Assembly (NCBI GenBank): GCA_964250215.1
Contig: CAXUEX010000049.1
Coordinates: forward strand, 1-18,428
Direction: 5' to 3'
Length of the DNA stretch: 18,428 nt
DNA from: DAIDJM01 sp964250215
GTDB taxonomy: Bacteria; Pseudomonadota; Alphaproteobacteria; Acetobacterales; Acetobacteraceae
A program made the position numbers and the translations under genes. Of the stretch, positions 1 through 6,372 are shown one piece after another (position 1 is the stretch's first letter; each line of letters opens with the position of its first letter). The notes below the pieces were generated by a model. It had not been told where the DNA came from. It searched no databases and was given only the letters and a program-made list of their open reading frames with translations.

Positions 1-40
1 GCACCGGCTGCGTGTGCCCAATCCATGGAAGCGGCGGTGA
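1..40 (+). CDS. ybeY: 3' end of probable ybeY (endoribonuclease / rRNA maturation factor)
   Basis: Only the last 12 codons are inside the window. The frame beginning at base 2 reads HRLRVPNPWKRR and stops with TGA at 38-40. A short '(R/L)xPNPW'-like ending directly before a CorC-type gene is what I expect for YbeY, a metal-dependent RNase for 16S rRNA processing. The usual alphaproteobacterial order is phoH-ybeY-corC. The stop overlaps the likely GTG start of the next gene by four bases (GTGA at 37-40), which fits translational coupling. The identification rests mainly on gene order, because the metal-binding HxxxH motif lies outside the window. Confidence 0.5.
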   Translation, partial: HRLRVPNPWKRR

Positions 41-924
41 GCGACGCGCAGCCACAAACGTTGCTCACGCGAATTGGCAGCATTCTTTCGTCGCGCGCGC
101 GGCGGCGCGGCGAGCATGGCGTGCGGGGCGCGATCGCCGAGCTGGTGGCCGAGGCGGCCGGCGAGACCGCGGCGCCCGGCGAGGTGCCGGAACTCGACCG
201 GCAGGAGCGGGCGCTGATCGCCAACGTGCTGCGGCTGCGCGGCACCACGGCCGACGACGTGATGGTGCCACGCGCCGACATCGTGGCGATGCCGATCGAT
301 CTTACGCTGGAACAGGCGCTGGAACTGATCCGGCGCGAGGCGCATTCGCGGCTGCCGGTGTATCGCGAGCAGCTCGATGACATTGCCGGCATGGTGCACA
401 TCAAGGATGTGGTGGCGCATGTCGGACGCCCGGAGGCGTTCCAGCTCGAGGCGATCTTGCGGCGGCCGCTGCTGGTGGCGCCGCAGATTCCGGTGCTCGA
501 TCTGCTGCTGCAGATGCGCGTGAACCGCATGCATCTGGCGCTGGTGGTGGACGAATATGGCGGCATCGACGGGCTCGTCACCATCGAGGATTTGGTCGAA
601 ACCATCACCGGCGATATCGCCGACGAGCACGACGAGCCCGATCTGCCGATGCTGGTGCAGCGCGCCGACGGCACGCTGGACGTGGATGCGGGCATGGAGC
701 TCGATGAATTTTCGGCGCGCACCGGATTGGTGCTGACCGAGGAGGAACGCGAGGCGGATATCGACACGGTGGGCGGCCTGGTATTCCAGCTTGCGGGCCG
801 GGTGCCAGCGCGCGGGGAAGTGATATTCCATGCCGGCGGCGCGGGATTTCGAGTGCTGGAAGCCGACGCGCGCCGCATCCGCCGGTTGCGCGTGAAGCTG
901 CCGGAACAACCAGCGGCTACATAA
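37..924 (+). CDS. CorC/HlyC-family CBS-domain protein (hemolysin-family, no DUF21 domain)
   Basis: A soluble protein of about 295 residues. It has an N-terminal linker, then two CBS domains: roughly residues 75-135, with MVPRADIVAMP and SRLPVYRE, and 140-200, with HLALVVDEYGGIDGLVTIEDLVE. A CorC/HlyC C-terminal domain follows at about 210-290. The domain order matches CorC, linked to Mg/Co efflux and membrane integrity; the membrane DUF21 domain of the larger relatives is absent. I prefer GTG at 37 to ATG at 25, because GTG overlaps the ybeY stop as GTGA and has GGAAG five bases upstream, while ATG 25 has no visible ribosome binding site. In many alphaproteobacteria lnt follows this gene; here a glycanase gene does. 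The biochemical role is inferred from the family only. Confidence 0.88.
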   Translation: MSDAQPQTLLTRIGSILSSRARRRGEHGVRGAIAELVAEAAGETAAPGEVPELDRQERALIANVLRLRGTTADDVMVPRADIVAMPIDLTLEQALELIRREAHSRLPVYREQLDDIAGMVHIKDVVAHVGRPEAFQLEAILRRPLLVAPQIPVLDLLLQMRVNRMHLALVVDEYGGIDGLVTIEDLVETITGDIADEHDEPDLPMLVQRADGTLDVDAGMELDEFSARTGLVLTEEEREADIDTVGGLVFQLAGRVPARGEVIFHAGGAGFRVLEADARRIRRLRVKLPEQPAAT

Positions 925-1008
925 CACCGATCAAAATCCGGTGCGGCGCGCGCGCGGGCGCGAAACCGCAACGCGCGGGCGGTGTAATTTGCCGCCAGAC
1001 CCCCCCAT

Positions 1009-1024
1009 AAACCGTTGGCGGTTT
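1009..1024. other. short perfect inverted repeat between corC-like gene and GH16 gene
   Basis: AAACCG (1009-1014), a 4-base loop TTGG, then CGGTTT (1019-1024). It lies in the 136-base gap, 36 bases before the chosen GH16 start. No T-run follows, so it is a weak terminator candidate. It could also be an operator or a leader hairpin. Confidence 0.3.
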
Positions 1025-1060
1025 CGATCTGCCGCGGCATTCCAGAAAGCATGGGCGCGC

Positions 1061-2239
1061 ATGGACCTCAATCTCGCTACCTATCATCTCACCTACGATC
1101 AGGAGTTTTCTCCGGGCACGCCGTTCAATGTTTCGCCGGACGGAACAGTGGAATTCAAGTCGCAATTCGACTGGGGCGGCCGCAGCGTGCCGACGAACCA
1201 CGAGGCCGAATACTATTCCGATCCGGCGTACGGCGTGAATCCGTTCAAGGTGGAAAATGGCGAGCTGACGATCACCGCGAGCCCCACGCCGGCAAATTTT
1301 CCAGCCGACGGGCAACCCTACGTTTCAGGGCTGATCACGACGCAGGAGACATTCTCGCAGCACGGCGGATATTTCGAGATGCGGGCGCAGGTGCCGCCGG
1401 GCGCGGGGCTATGGCCGGCATTCTGGCTGCTGCCGACCACGGCGCAGGACTGGCCCGAACTGGACGCGATGGAGAACCCGAACCTGCCGCCGCGTTCGCA
1501 ATACTGGACGCACGCTACAGGCGCCGACAACGGCGGCGGCGGCTTCGTGAAAACCGGCGAGCCGCTGGCGCGCGGCTACCACCGCTACGGCCTGGAATGG
1601 AACGACCAGACCGTGACGTTCTATTTCGATGGCGTCGCAATCGGCGAGTGCGGCACGCCCACCGACATGGCCGGGCTGGACATGTACATGCTGATCAACC
1701 TGGCGGTGGGCGGCCCGGGGAGCTGGCCGGGGCAGCCGGGGCCGCACGCGATCCCGGCGAACTACCGGATCGACTACATCCGCGCGTTCTCCAACGACCA
1801 GACCGTTCCTGAAGTGAAATTGCAGCCGATCTCGTCGCCCGATGGCGTGGACACCACGCCGGTGATGACGCCGCCGGTGATGCCGGTGGTGACGACCGGC
1901 AGCGGGCCGCAGAGCCTGGTGCTGTATATGAACGAGGATTACTTCCAGGCGGACGCGAAATTCACGGTGGAGATCGACGGCGTGCAGCAGGGCGGCGTGT
2001 TCACCACGATCGCGCCGAAATCGCAGGGGTTGATCCAGGATTTCGTGTTCAACGGCAGCTTCACGCCGGGGGTGCACACGCTGACGTTGCACTTTCTAAA
2101 CAACGTCGATTACGGGCCGTATTATCAGCGGAACCTGTATGTGCAGAGCAGCACGATCGACGGGCAGAGCGTGGCGGGCGGGTCGATGGCGGCGTATAAG
2201 GACGGCAAGCAGAGTTTCGAGTTCACCGTGCCGGGGTGA
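1061..2239 (+). CDS. GH16 family beta-glycanase with C-terminal CBM60-like carbohydrate-binding domain
   Basis: From ATG 1061 the product has 392 residues. The first ~240 form a GH16 jelly-roll domain: TYDQEF near the start, a GYFEMRAQVPPGAGLWPAFWLL strand region, and the catalytic motif ELDAME with nucleophile E133, D135 and acid/base E138. A Pro/Thr/Val-rich linker (TTPVMTPPVMPVV) leads to a ~120-residue beta-domain (SLVLYMNEDYFQADAKFTV ... RNLYVQ) resembling CBM60/xylan-binding modules. Likely substrates are beta-1,3/1,4-glucans or other extracellular polysaccharide. No classical signal peptide follows this start; type I export, as for rhizobial ExsH, or an unannotated start are alternatives. 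The frame stays open up to a GTG at 941, but those 40 residues are Arg-rich and do not resemble a signal peptide. GC-rich stems occupy 2240-2323 downstream. Confidence 0.85.
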   Translation: MDLNLATYHLTYDQEFSPGTPFNVSPDGTVEFKSQFDWGGRSVPTNHEAEYYSDPAYGVNPFKVENGELTITASPTPANFPADGQPYVSGLITTQETFSQHGGYFEMRAQVPPGAGLWPAFWLLPTTAQDWPELDAMENPNLPPRSQYWTHATGADNGGGGFVKTGEPLARGYHRYGLEWNDQTVTFYFDGVAIGECGTPTDMAGLDMYMLINLAVGGPGSWPGQPGPHAIPANYRIDYIRAFSNDQTVPEVKLQPISSPDGVDTTPVMTPPVMPVVTTGSGPQSLVLYMNEDYFQADAKFTVEIDGVQQGGVFTTIAPKSQGLIQDFVFNGSFTPGVHTLTLHFLNNVDYGPYYQRNLYVQSSTIDGQSVAGGSMAAYKDGKQSFEFTVPG

Positions 2240-2323
2240 GAGCAGGACTGGGCGCCACCGCGCGCGGTCCCGCGCCGCGAGGCGGAGCTTGCCAAGCCGG
2301 GGCGCCAGGATGACTCTCGAAGC

Positions 2324-3949
2324 ATGGAATTTTTTCAGACCGCGCCCCGCCCGCAAAACCGCTTTCGTCACGATCGCGCGCTCCGGCTAATGCTGGAAAG
2401 ACTGCTGCCGGCCGAGGTGCTGGCGGCCGCATCGCCTGCGCTGGATCGTATGGGCGAACGCGCGGCAAACGAACTGCCGGCCCTGGCCATGCGTGCCGAA
2501 GCCACACCGCCGCGCCATGTGGCGTTCGACGCCTGGGGCAACCGGATCGACCGCATCGAGCCGAGCCCGGATTTCGACCGGCTCGTGGCGATCGGCCAGG
2601 AAGAAGGGCTGGTGGCGCTGCCGCTGGAGGATCCGTTCGGGCCGCATACCCGCGTGGTGCAGGCCGGGCTGATCTCGCTGTTCGAGCCGGTTTCCGCCGT
2701 GGCCTCCTGCCCGCTCACGATGTCGGACGGCGTGGCCTGGCTGCTGCGGCGGCACGATCCGGCACTGGCTGAGCGGTATGTGCCAAGGCTGGCGGCGCGC
2801 GCGGCGGGGTGGACCGCCGGGCAATGGATGACCGAGACGGGCGGCGGATCGGACGTTTCGCGCACCGCGACCGCAGCCGTGCCGCGCGGCGACGGCACCT
2901 ATGCGCTGCACGGGCGCAAATGGTTCACGTCGGCAACATCCGCCGATGTCGCGGTCGCGCTGGCGCGTCCCGAAGATGCCGCGGAAGGCAGCGCGGGCCT
3001 TTCACTGTTCCTGCTGGAATTGCGCCGGCCAGACGGAAGCTGGAACGGTATCCAGGTGCGGCGGTTAAAGGAAAAAATGGGCACCAAGGCGCTGCCGACG
3101 GCGGAACTGGATCTGTGCGGCGCGGTGGCGGTGCCGGTGGGCGGCATCGGGCGGGGCGTCGCCAAGGTGGCGAGCGTGCTGAACATCGCGCGGCTCTGGG
3201 CGGCGCTGGCCGGGCCATCCAGCGTCGGGCACCTGCTGGGGCTGGCGCGGGATTACGCGGACAGGCGTGAGGTGTTCGGCTGCAAGCTTTCCGAGCAGCC
3301 GGTGCACGTGGCGTGGCTGGCGCAGATCGCTGCGGAATATGAGGCGATGCTGGCGCTGGCGTTCGAAACTGCCGCGGCCGTTGGCCGCGCCGAGCACGGC
3401 GGCAACGCCTCGCTGGCGCGGCTGTTGACGCCGCTGGCGAAACTATCCTGCGCGCGCGGCGGCATCGCCGGCACCAGCGAGCTGCTGGAGAGTTTCGGCG
3501 GCGCCGGCTACCTGGAGGATACCGGAATTCCAGCCATCTTCCGCAACGTGCACGTGAACGCGATCTGGGAGGGCACCACGAATGTGCTCTCGCACGATGT
3601 GCTGCGGGCGCTGGGATCTGTTGCGCTGGCGCAGGAGTGGATCGAGGATATCGAGCGGCGGATCGCCGGCCTGAACGCGGCCGAACTGGCGCCCGTGGTG
3701 GCGCGCATCGCCCCGGCGTTGGCGACGCTGCGGCCAATGGTGCTGGCGCCGCCCGAGCCGGAAGCGCGGCGCATGGCGCAAGGCATGGCCCGGGTGACGC
3801 AGGCGGTGCTGCTGGCCGAAGGCGCGCAATGGCGGTTGCGCGAGAAGCACGACCGGGCGGGGCTGGTGGCGGCCGAGATCGTGACGCGCGCACCACTGGT
3901 TTCGCCGCCGGCGAGCGACATGGAGTTGAAAGACCTTGCCCTAGGGTAA
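2324..3949 (+). CDS. AidB-like acyl-CoA dehydrogenase family protein
   Basis: An FAD-dependent acyl-CoA dehydrogenase of 541 residues, the same length as E. coli AidB. It shows the flavin/substrate motif QWMTETGGGSDVSRT, the central beta-domain (ALHGRKWFTSATSADVAVALARPE), REVFGCKLSEQPVHVAWLA, and near the C-terminus ESFGGAGYLEDTGIPAIFRNVHV then IWEGTTNVLSHDVLRAL. E416 in IWEG sits where the catalytic base of many family members lies. The N-terminus (FFQTAPRPQNRF) and the long C-terminal helical tail are typical of the AidB/ACAD11-like branch rather than of short-chain dehydrogenases. AidB proteins have been linked to the alkylation response and bind DNA, but no ada gene is nearby, so a purely catabolic role is equally possible. 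It appears monocistronic: 84 bases follow the GH16 gene and about 100 precede the next. Confidence 0.87.
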   Translation: MEFFQTAPRPQNRFRHDRALRLMLERLLPAEVLAAASPALDRMGERAANELPALAMRAEATPPRHVAFDAWGNRIDRIEPSPDFDRLVAIGQEEGLVALPLEDPFGPHTRVVQAGLISLFEPVSAVASCPLTMSDGVAWLLRRHDPALAERYVPRLAARAAGWTAGQWMTETGGGSDVSRTATAAVPRGDGTYALHGRKWFTSATSADVAVALARPEDAAEGSAGLSLFLLELRRPDGSWNGIQVRRLKEKMGTKALPTAELDLCGAVAVPVGGIGRGVAKVASVLNIARLWAALAGPSSVGHLLGLARDYADRREVFGCKLSEQPVHVAWLAQIAAEYEAMLALAFETAAAVGRAEHGGNASLARLLTPLAKLSCARGGIAGTSELLESFGGAGYLEDTGIPAIFRNVHVNAIWEGTTNVLSHDVLRALGSVALAQEWIEDIERRIAGLNAAELAPVVARIAPALATLRPMVLAPPEPEARRMAQGMARVTQAVLLAEGAQWRLREKHDRAGLVAAEIVTRAPLVSPPASDMELKDLALG

Positions 3950-4051
3950 GCTTTCACGCGCTGTGCGTGCGGCAGCAGGACAAGCGCTATCTCTGGTTGC
4001 CTTTGTTCGGGGTTCCGCTAGTCTCCCGTCATGGACAGAGGGAAACCCGCG

Positions 4052-5269
4052 ATGAGCCAGAAAATCCGTGCCGCGTCGGTCGTTCTGATGGCCGTGGCGG
4101 CTTCCGGGCAGGCGGCGGCGCAGGCGCGCTATCAGCAATTGCACGCCTTCACCACGCATCAGGGGCAGCAGCCGAATGCCGGCGTAGCCGTGGATGCGGC
4201 GGGCAACGTCTACGGCACCACCGCGGGGGGCGGGAAATATCGGGAGGGTTTGGCGTTCCGGCTGGAACCTTCGGGGCTGCTGACGGTGCTGCATGAGTTC
4301 GTCGGCGGCTCGGCCGATGGCGCGGTGCCGGATTCGGCGCCGATTCAGGACGCCGCGGGCAACCTGTATGGCACAACGGCACAGGGCGGCAGCGCCTCGC
4401 TCGGTACCGTGTGGAAACTGACGCCGCCCGCGAGCGCGCACGCCGGCTGGACCGAGACCGTGCTGCACAGTTTTGTCGGCGGAACGGCAGACGGTGCCAC
4501 GCCGCAGGCTCGACTGCTACTCGGCAGCGACGGCACGCTGTACGGCACCACCGCGTTCGGCGGCGCGACGGGCATGGGCACGGTGTTTGCGCTTGCGCCG
4601 GACGGCGCGTTTGCGCTGCTGCACAGTTTTGCCGGCGGCACGAGCGACGGCGCCACGCCGGTAGCGGGTTTGCTCGACGACGGCGCCAGCGGCTTCTACG
4701 GCACTACGGCGGCGGGCGGCAGCGGCACGAGCAGCGGCAACGGCACCGTGTTTCACCTGGTGTACTCCGGTGGCACCTGGAACGAGACGGTGCTGCATTT
4801 CTTCGCCGGAGCGCCCGCCGATGGGGCGGCGTCGTTCAGCCAACTCGTAGCGGATGCGAACGGCACGCTATATGGCACCACCTCGCAGGGCGGCACGAAG
4901 AACGGCGGCACGGCATTTTCGCTGACGCCGGCGGGCGCCGAAACAGTGATCGCAAATTTCATCGGTCATCACGGCCGTTCGCCCTACGCCGGCGTGTTGT
5001 TCGATGCGAACGGGCGGCTGCTGGGCACCACCTACGCTGGCGGGACACATAATCTGGGCACGATCTTCCTGCTGGCGCCGTCATCCGCCGCACCGACCGG
5101 CTGGGCGGAGACGGTGCTATGGGATTTCGCGGGCGTGCCGGATGGGAAAAATCCGTATGCGACGCTGACTCCGGGAACCGCGGGCGATTTCGTGGGCACG
5201 ACGTATCGCGGCGGGTCGGCGGATCGCGGCACGGTGTTTTCGATCAAACCACCGAAGGCGAAGCCCTGA
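4052..5269 (+). CDS. secreted choice-of-anchor-type tandem repeat protein (TIGR03803/GloVer-like), probable seven-bladed propeller
   Basis: From ATG 4052 the product has 405 residues. That start has AGAGGGA nine bases upstream; the in-frame ATG at 4031 has no ribosome binding site. A signal peptide (RAASVVLMAVAASGQAAAQA) is followed by seven units of about 50-60 residues. Each has the form 'hLhxF.GG.(A/S)DGA.P...L..D..G.LYGTT..GG....GTVF.L': VYGTTAGGG, LYGTTAQGG, LYGTTAFGG, FYGTTAAGG, LYGTTSQGG, LLGTTYAGG, FVGTTYRGG. This is the TIGR03803 repeat, common in acidobacteria, verrucomicrobia and some alphaproteobacteria, of unknown function. Seven units of this size suggest a closed seven-bladed beta-propeller; that is an inference. 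No membrane anchor, LPXTG or PEP-CTERM signal is visible at the C-terminus (FSIKPPKAKP), so the protein is probably free in the periplasm or exported. Confidence 0.82.
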   Translation: MSQKIRAASVVLMAVAASGQAAAQARYQQLHAFTTHQGQQPNAGVAVDAAGNVYGTTAGGGKYREGLAFRLEPSGLLTVLHEFVGGSADGAVPDSAPIQDAAGNLYGTTAQGGSASLGTVWKLTPPASAHAGWTETVLHSFVGGTADGATPQARLLLGSDGTLYGTTAFGGATGMGTVFALAPDGAFALLHSFAGGTSDGATPVAGLLDDGASGFYGTTAAGGSGTSSGNGTVFHLVYSGGTWNETVLHFFAGAPADGAASFSQLVADANGTLYGTTSQGGTKNGGTAFSLTPAGAETVIANFIGHHGRSPYAGVLFDANGRLLGTTYAGGTHNLGTIFLLAPSSAAPTGWAETVLWDFAGVPDGKNPYATLTPGTAGDFVGTTYRGGSADRGTVFSIKPPKAKP

Positions 5270-5316
5270 TGGAGGTTGGTCGTGCGCGGCGCGCAACCTC
5301 CGCGTAACGGCCCTAT

Positions 5317-5359
5317 GCGTAGCCGCGCGCTGGCGATTGCGTAGCCGCGCGCTGGCGAT
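5317..5359. repeat. two-copy tandem repeat, 22-bp period
   Basis: The 21-base unit GCGTAGCCGCGCGCTGGCGAT occurs at 5317-5337 and identically at 5339-5359, separated by one T. A partial TAGCCG follows at 5361. It lies in the gap between the propeller-type gene and the lipoprotein hydrolase. Arms such as GCGCGC are self-complementary. A recent slippage duplication is the simplest explanation. Confidence 0.85.
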
Positions 5360-5427
5360 CTAGCCGTCGGGCCGCCCTGCAATTGCCGGGGGTGCCGACG
5401 ATATCGGCCCTCCAGCATTGCGCATCC

Positions 5428-6372
5428 ATGCCTAAATCCTGGCGCATGTGGCGTTTTCTCCGCTATGCGATGCCGCTGGCGCTGGCGGGTTGCAGCCCCG
5501 CCGGTGTGCTGAACGCGCTGACGCCGGATGGCGGCGTGCGCGTGGAGCGGGATGTACGCTACGCGCCTGGCCCGCGGCACACGATGGATGTCTACCGGCC
5601 GGTGGCGCCAGGCGATTGGCCGGTGCTGGTGTTCTTCTATGGCGGCGACTGGCGCAGCGGGCGGAAGGGCATCTACCCGTTCGTGGCGAACACGCTGGCG
5701 CGCAAAGGCGCCGTGGTCGTGGTGCCCGATTATCGACTCTATCCGGCCGTGCAATTTCCGGACTTCCTGCGGGATTGCGCGGCGGCGGCGGCGTACGTGG
5801 AGGCCCGGCCGGCCGAATTCGGCAGCCGGATGTTCCTGATCGGCCATTCGGCGGGTGCCTACAACGCGATCATGCTGGCGCTGGACCGGCGCTACCTGCA
5901 AGCGGCCGGCGGCAGCGCGGACCGCTTGGCGGGCGCGATCGGCCTGGCCGGGCCATACGATTTCCTGCCGATGACGCGGCCCGATACGCGGCAGGTGTTC
6001 GGCGCGGCGGCCGAGAGCCCAACGACCCAGCCGGTGGACTATGCGCGAAAAGATGCGCCGCCGCTGCTGCTGCTGGCGGGAAAGGACGACGCCACTGTGC
6101 AGCCGCGCAACACGCAGGCGCTGGCGGCGCGGATGGCCGAGGCCGGCGGCCGAGCAACGGCGATCTTGTATCCGGGGCTTGGGCATGTGGGGCTGCTGCT
6201 GGCCATCGCACCGGTGTTCCAGTGGCGCGGCCCGGTGCTGCAGGACATCGCGGGCTTTGTTGCCACACATGCGGCGCCGCAAGCACAGTTGGCCCCGGAT
6301 CGGCGGCCGAACGGCTGGCCTGGCGCGGCGGGCCATGCCACATCCCGGCTCCCCGAGGAACCATCCAACTGA
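5428..6372 (+). CDS. lipoprotein alpha/beta hydrolase (esterase-like)
   Basis: From ATG 5428 there are 314 residues. The N-terminus has basic residues, a short hydrophobic stretch and the lipobox LAGC (Cys at 5491-5493), so the mature protein should be a membrane-anchored lipoprotein. The alpha/beta-hydrolase core shows VFFYGGDW (oxyanion region, like HGG of carboxylesterases), the nucleophile elbow GHSAGAYN (S141), D220/D221 in AGKDDATVQ, and H253 in GLGHVG: a complete Ser-Asp-His triad. It resembles the NlhH/BD-FAE-type esterases. The substrate is unknown. A start at ATG 5446 is also possible and would leave a very short signal region. Its stop TGA (6370-6372) overlaps the presumed CTG start of hpnN, suggesting translational coupling with that lipid transporter. 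A role in lipid or acyl-ester processing is therefore plausible but inferred. Confidence 0.82.
   Translation: MPKSWRMWRFLRYAMPLALAGCSPAGVLNALTPDGGVRVERDVRYAPGPRHTMDVYRPVAPGDWPVLVFFYGGDWRSGRKGIYPFVANTLARKGAVVVVPDYRLYPAVQFPDFLRDCAAAAAYVEARPAEFGSRMFLIGHSAGAYNAIMLALDRRYLQAAGGSADRLAGAIGLAGPYDFLPMTRPDTRQVFGAAAESPTTQPVDYARKDAPPLLLLAGKDDATVQPRNTQALAARMAEAGGRATAILYPGLGHVGLLLAIAPVFQWRGPVLQDIAGFVATHAAPQAQLAPDRRPNGWPGAAGHATSRLPEEPSN
6355..6371 (+). promoter_or_regulatory. Shine-Dalgarno and CTG start region of hpnN
   Basis: GAGGA at 6355-6359 stands nine bases before CTG at 6369-6371. The CTG overlaps the TGA stop of the upstream hydrolase (6370-6372). Between 6300 and 6369 no in-frame ATG, GTG or TTG exists; the next candidate is GTG at 6411, which has no such SD and would remove part of the N-terminal helix. 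This favours a rare CTG start with stop/start coupling. Confidence 0.5.

Noticed and set aside
2925..3896. Open frame of 323 codons on - opposite the acyl-CoA dehydrogenase.
   Set aside because: Pro/Arg/Ala-rich shadow; the + strand gene shows full family motifs across the same bases.
4200..5240. Repeated GGCACCACC-like words suggesting a DNA repeat array or CRISPR.
   Set aside because: The repeats are degenerate at DNA level, keep a coding frame and are explained by the seven YGTT..GG protein repeats.
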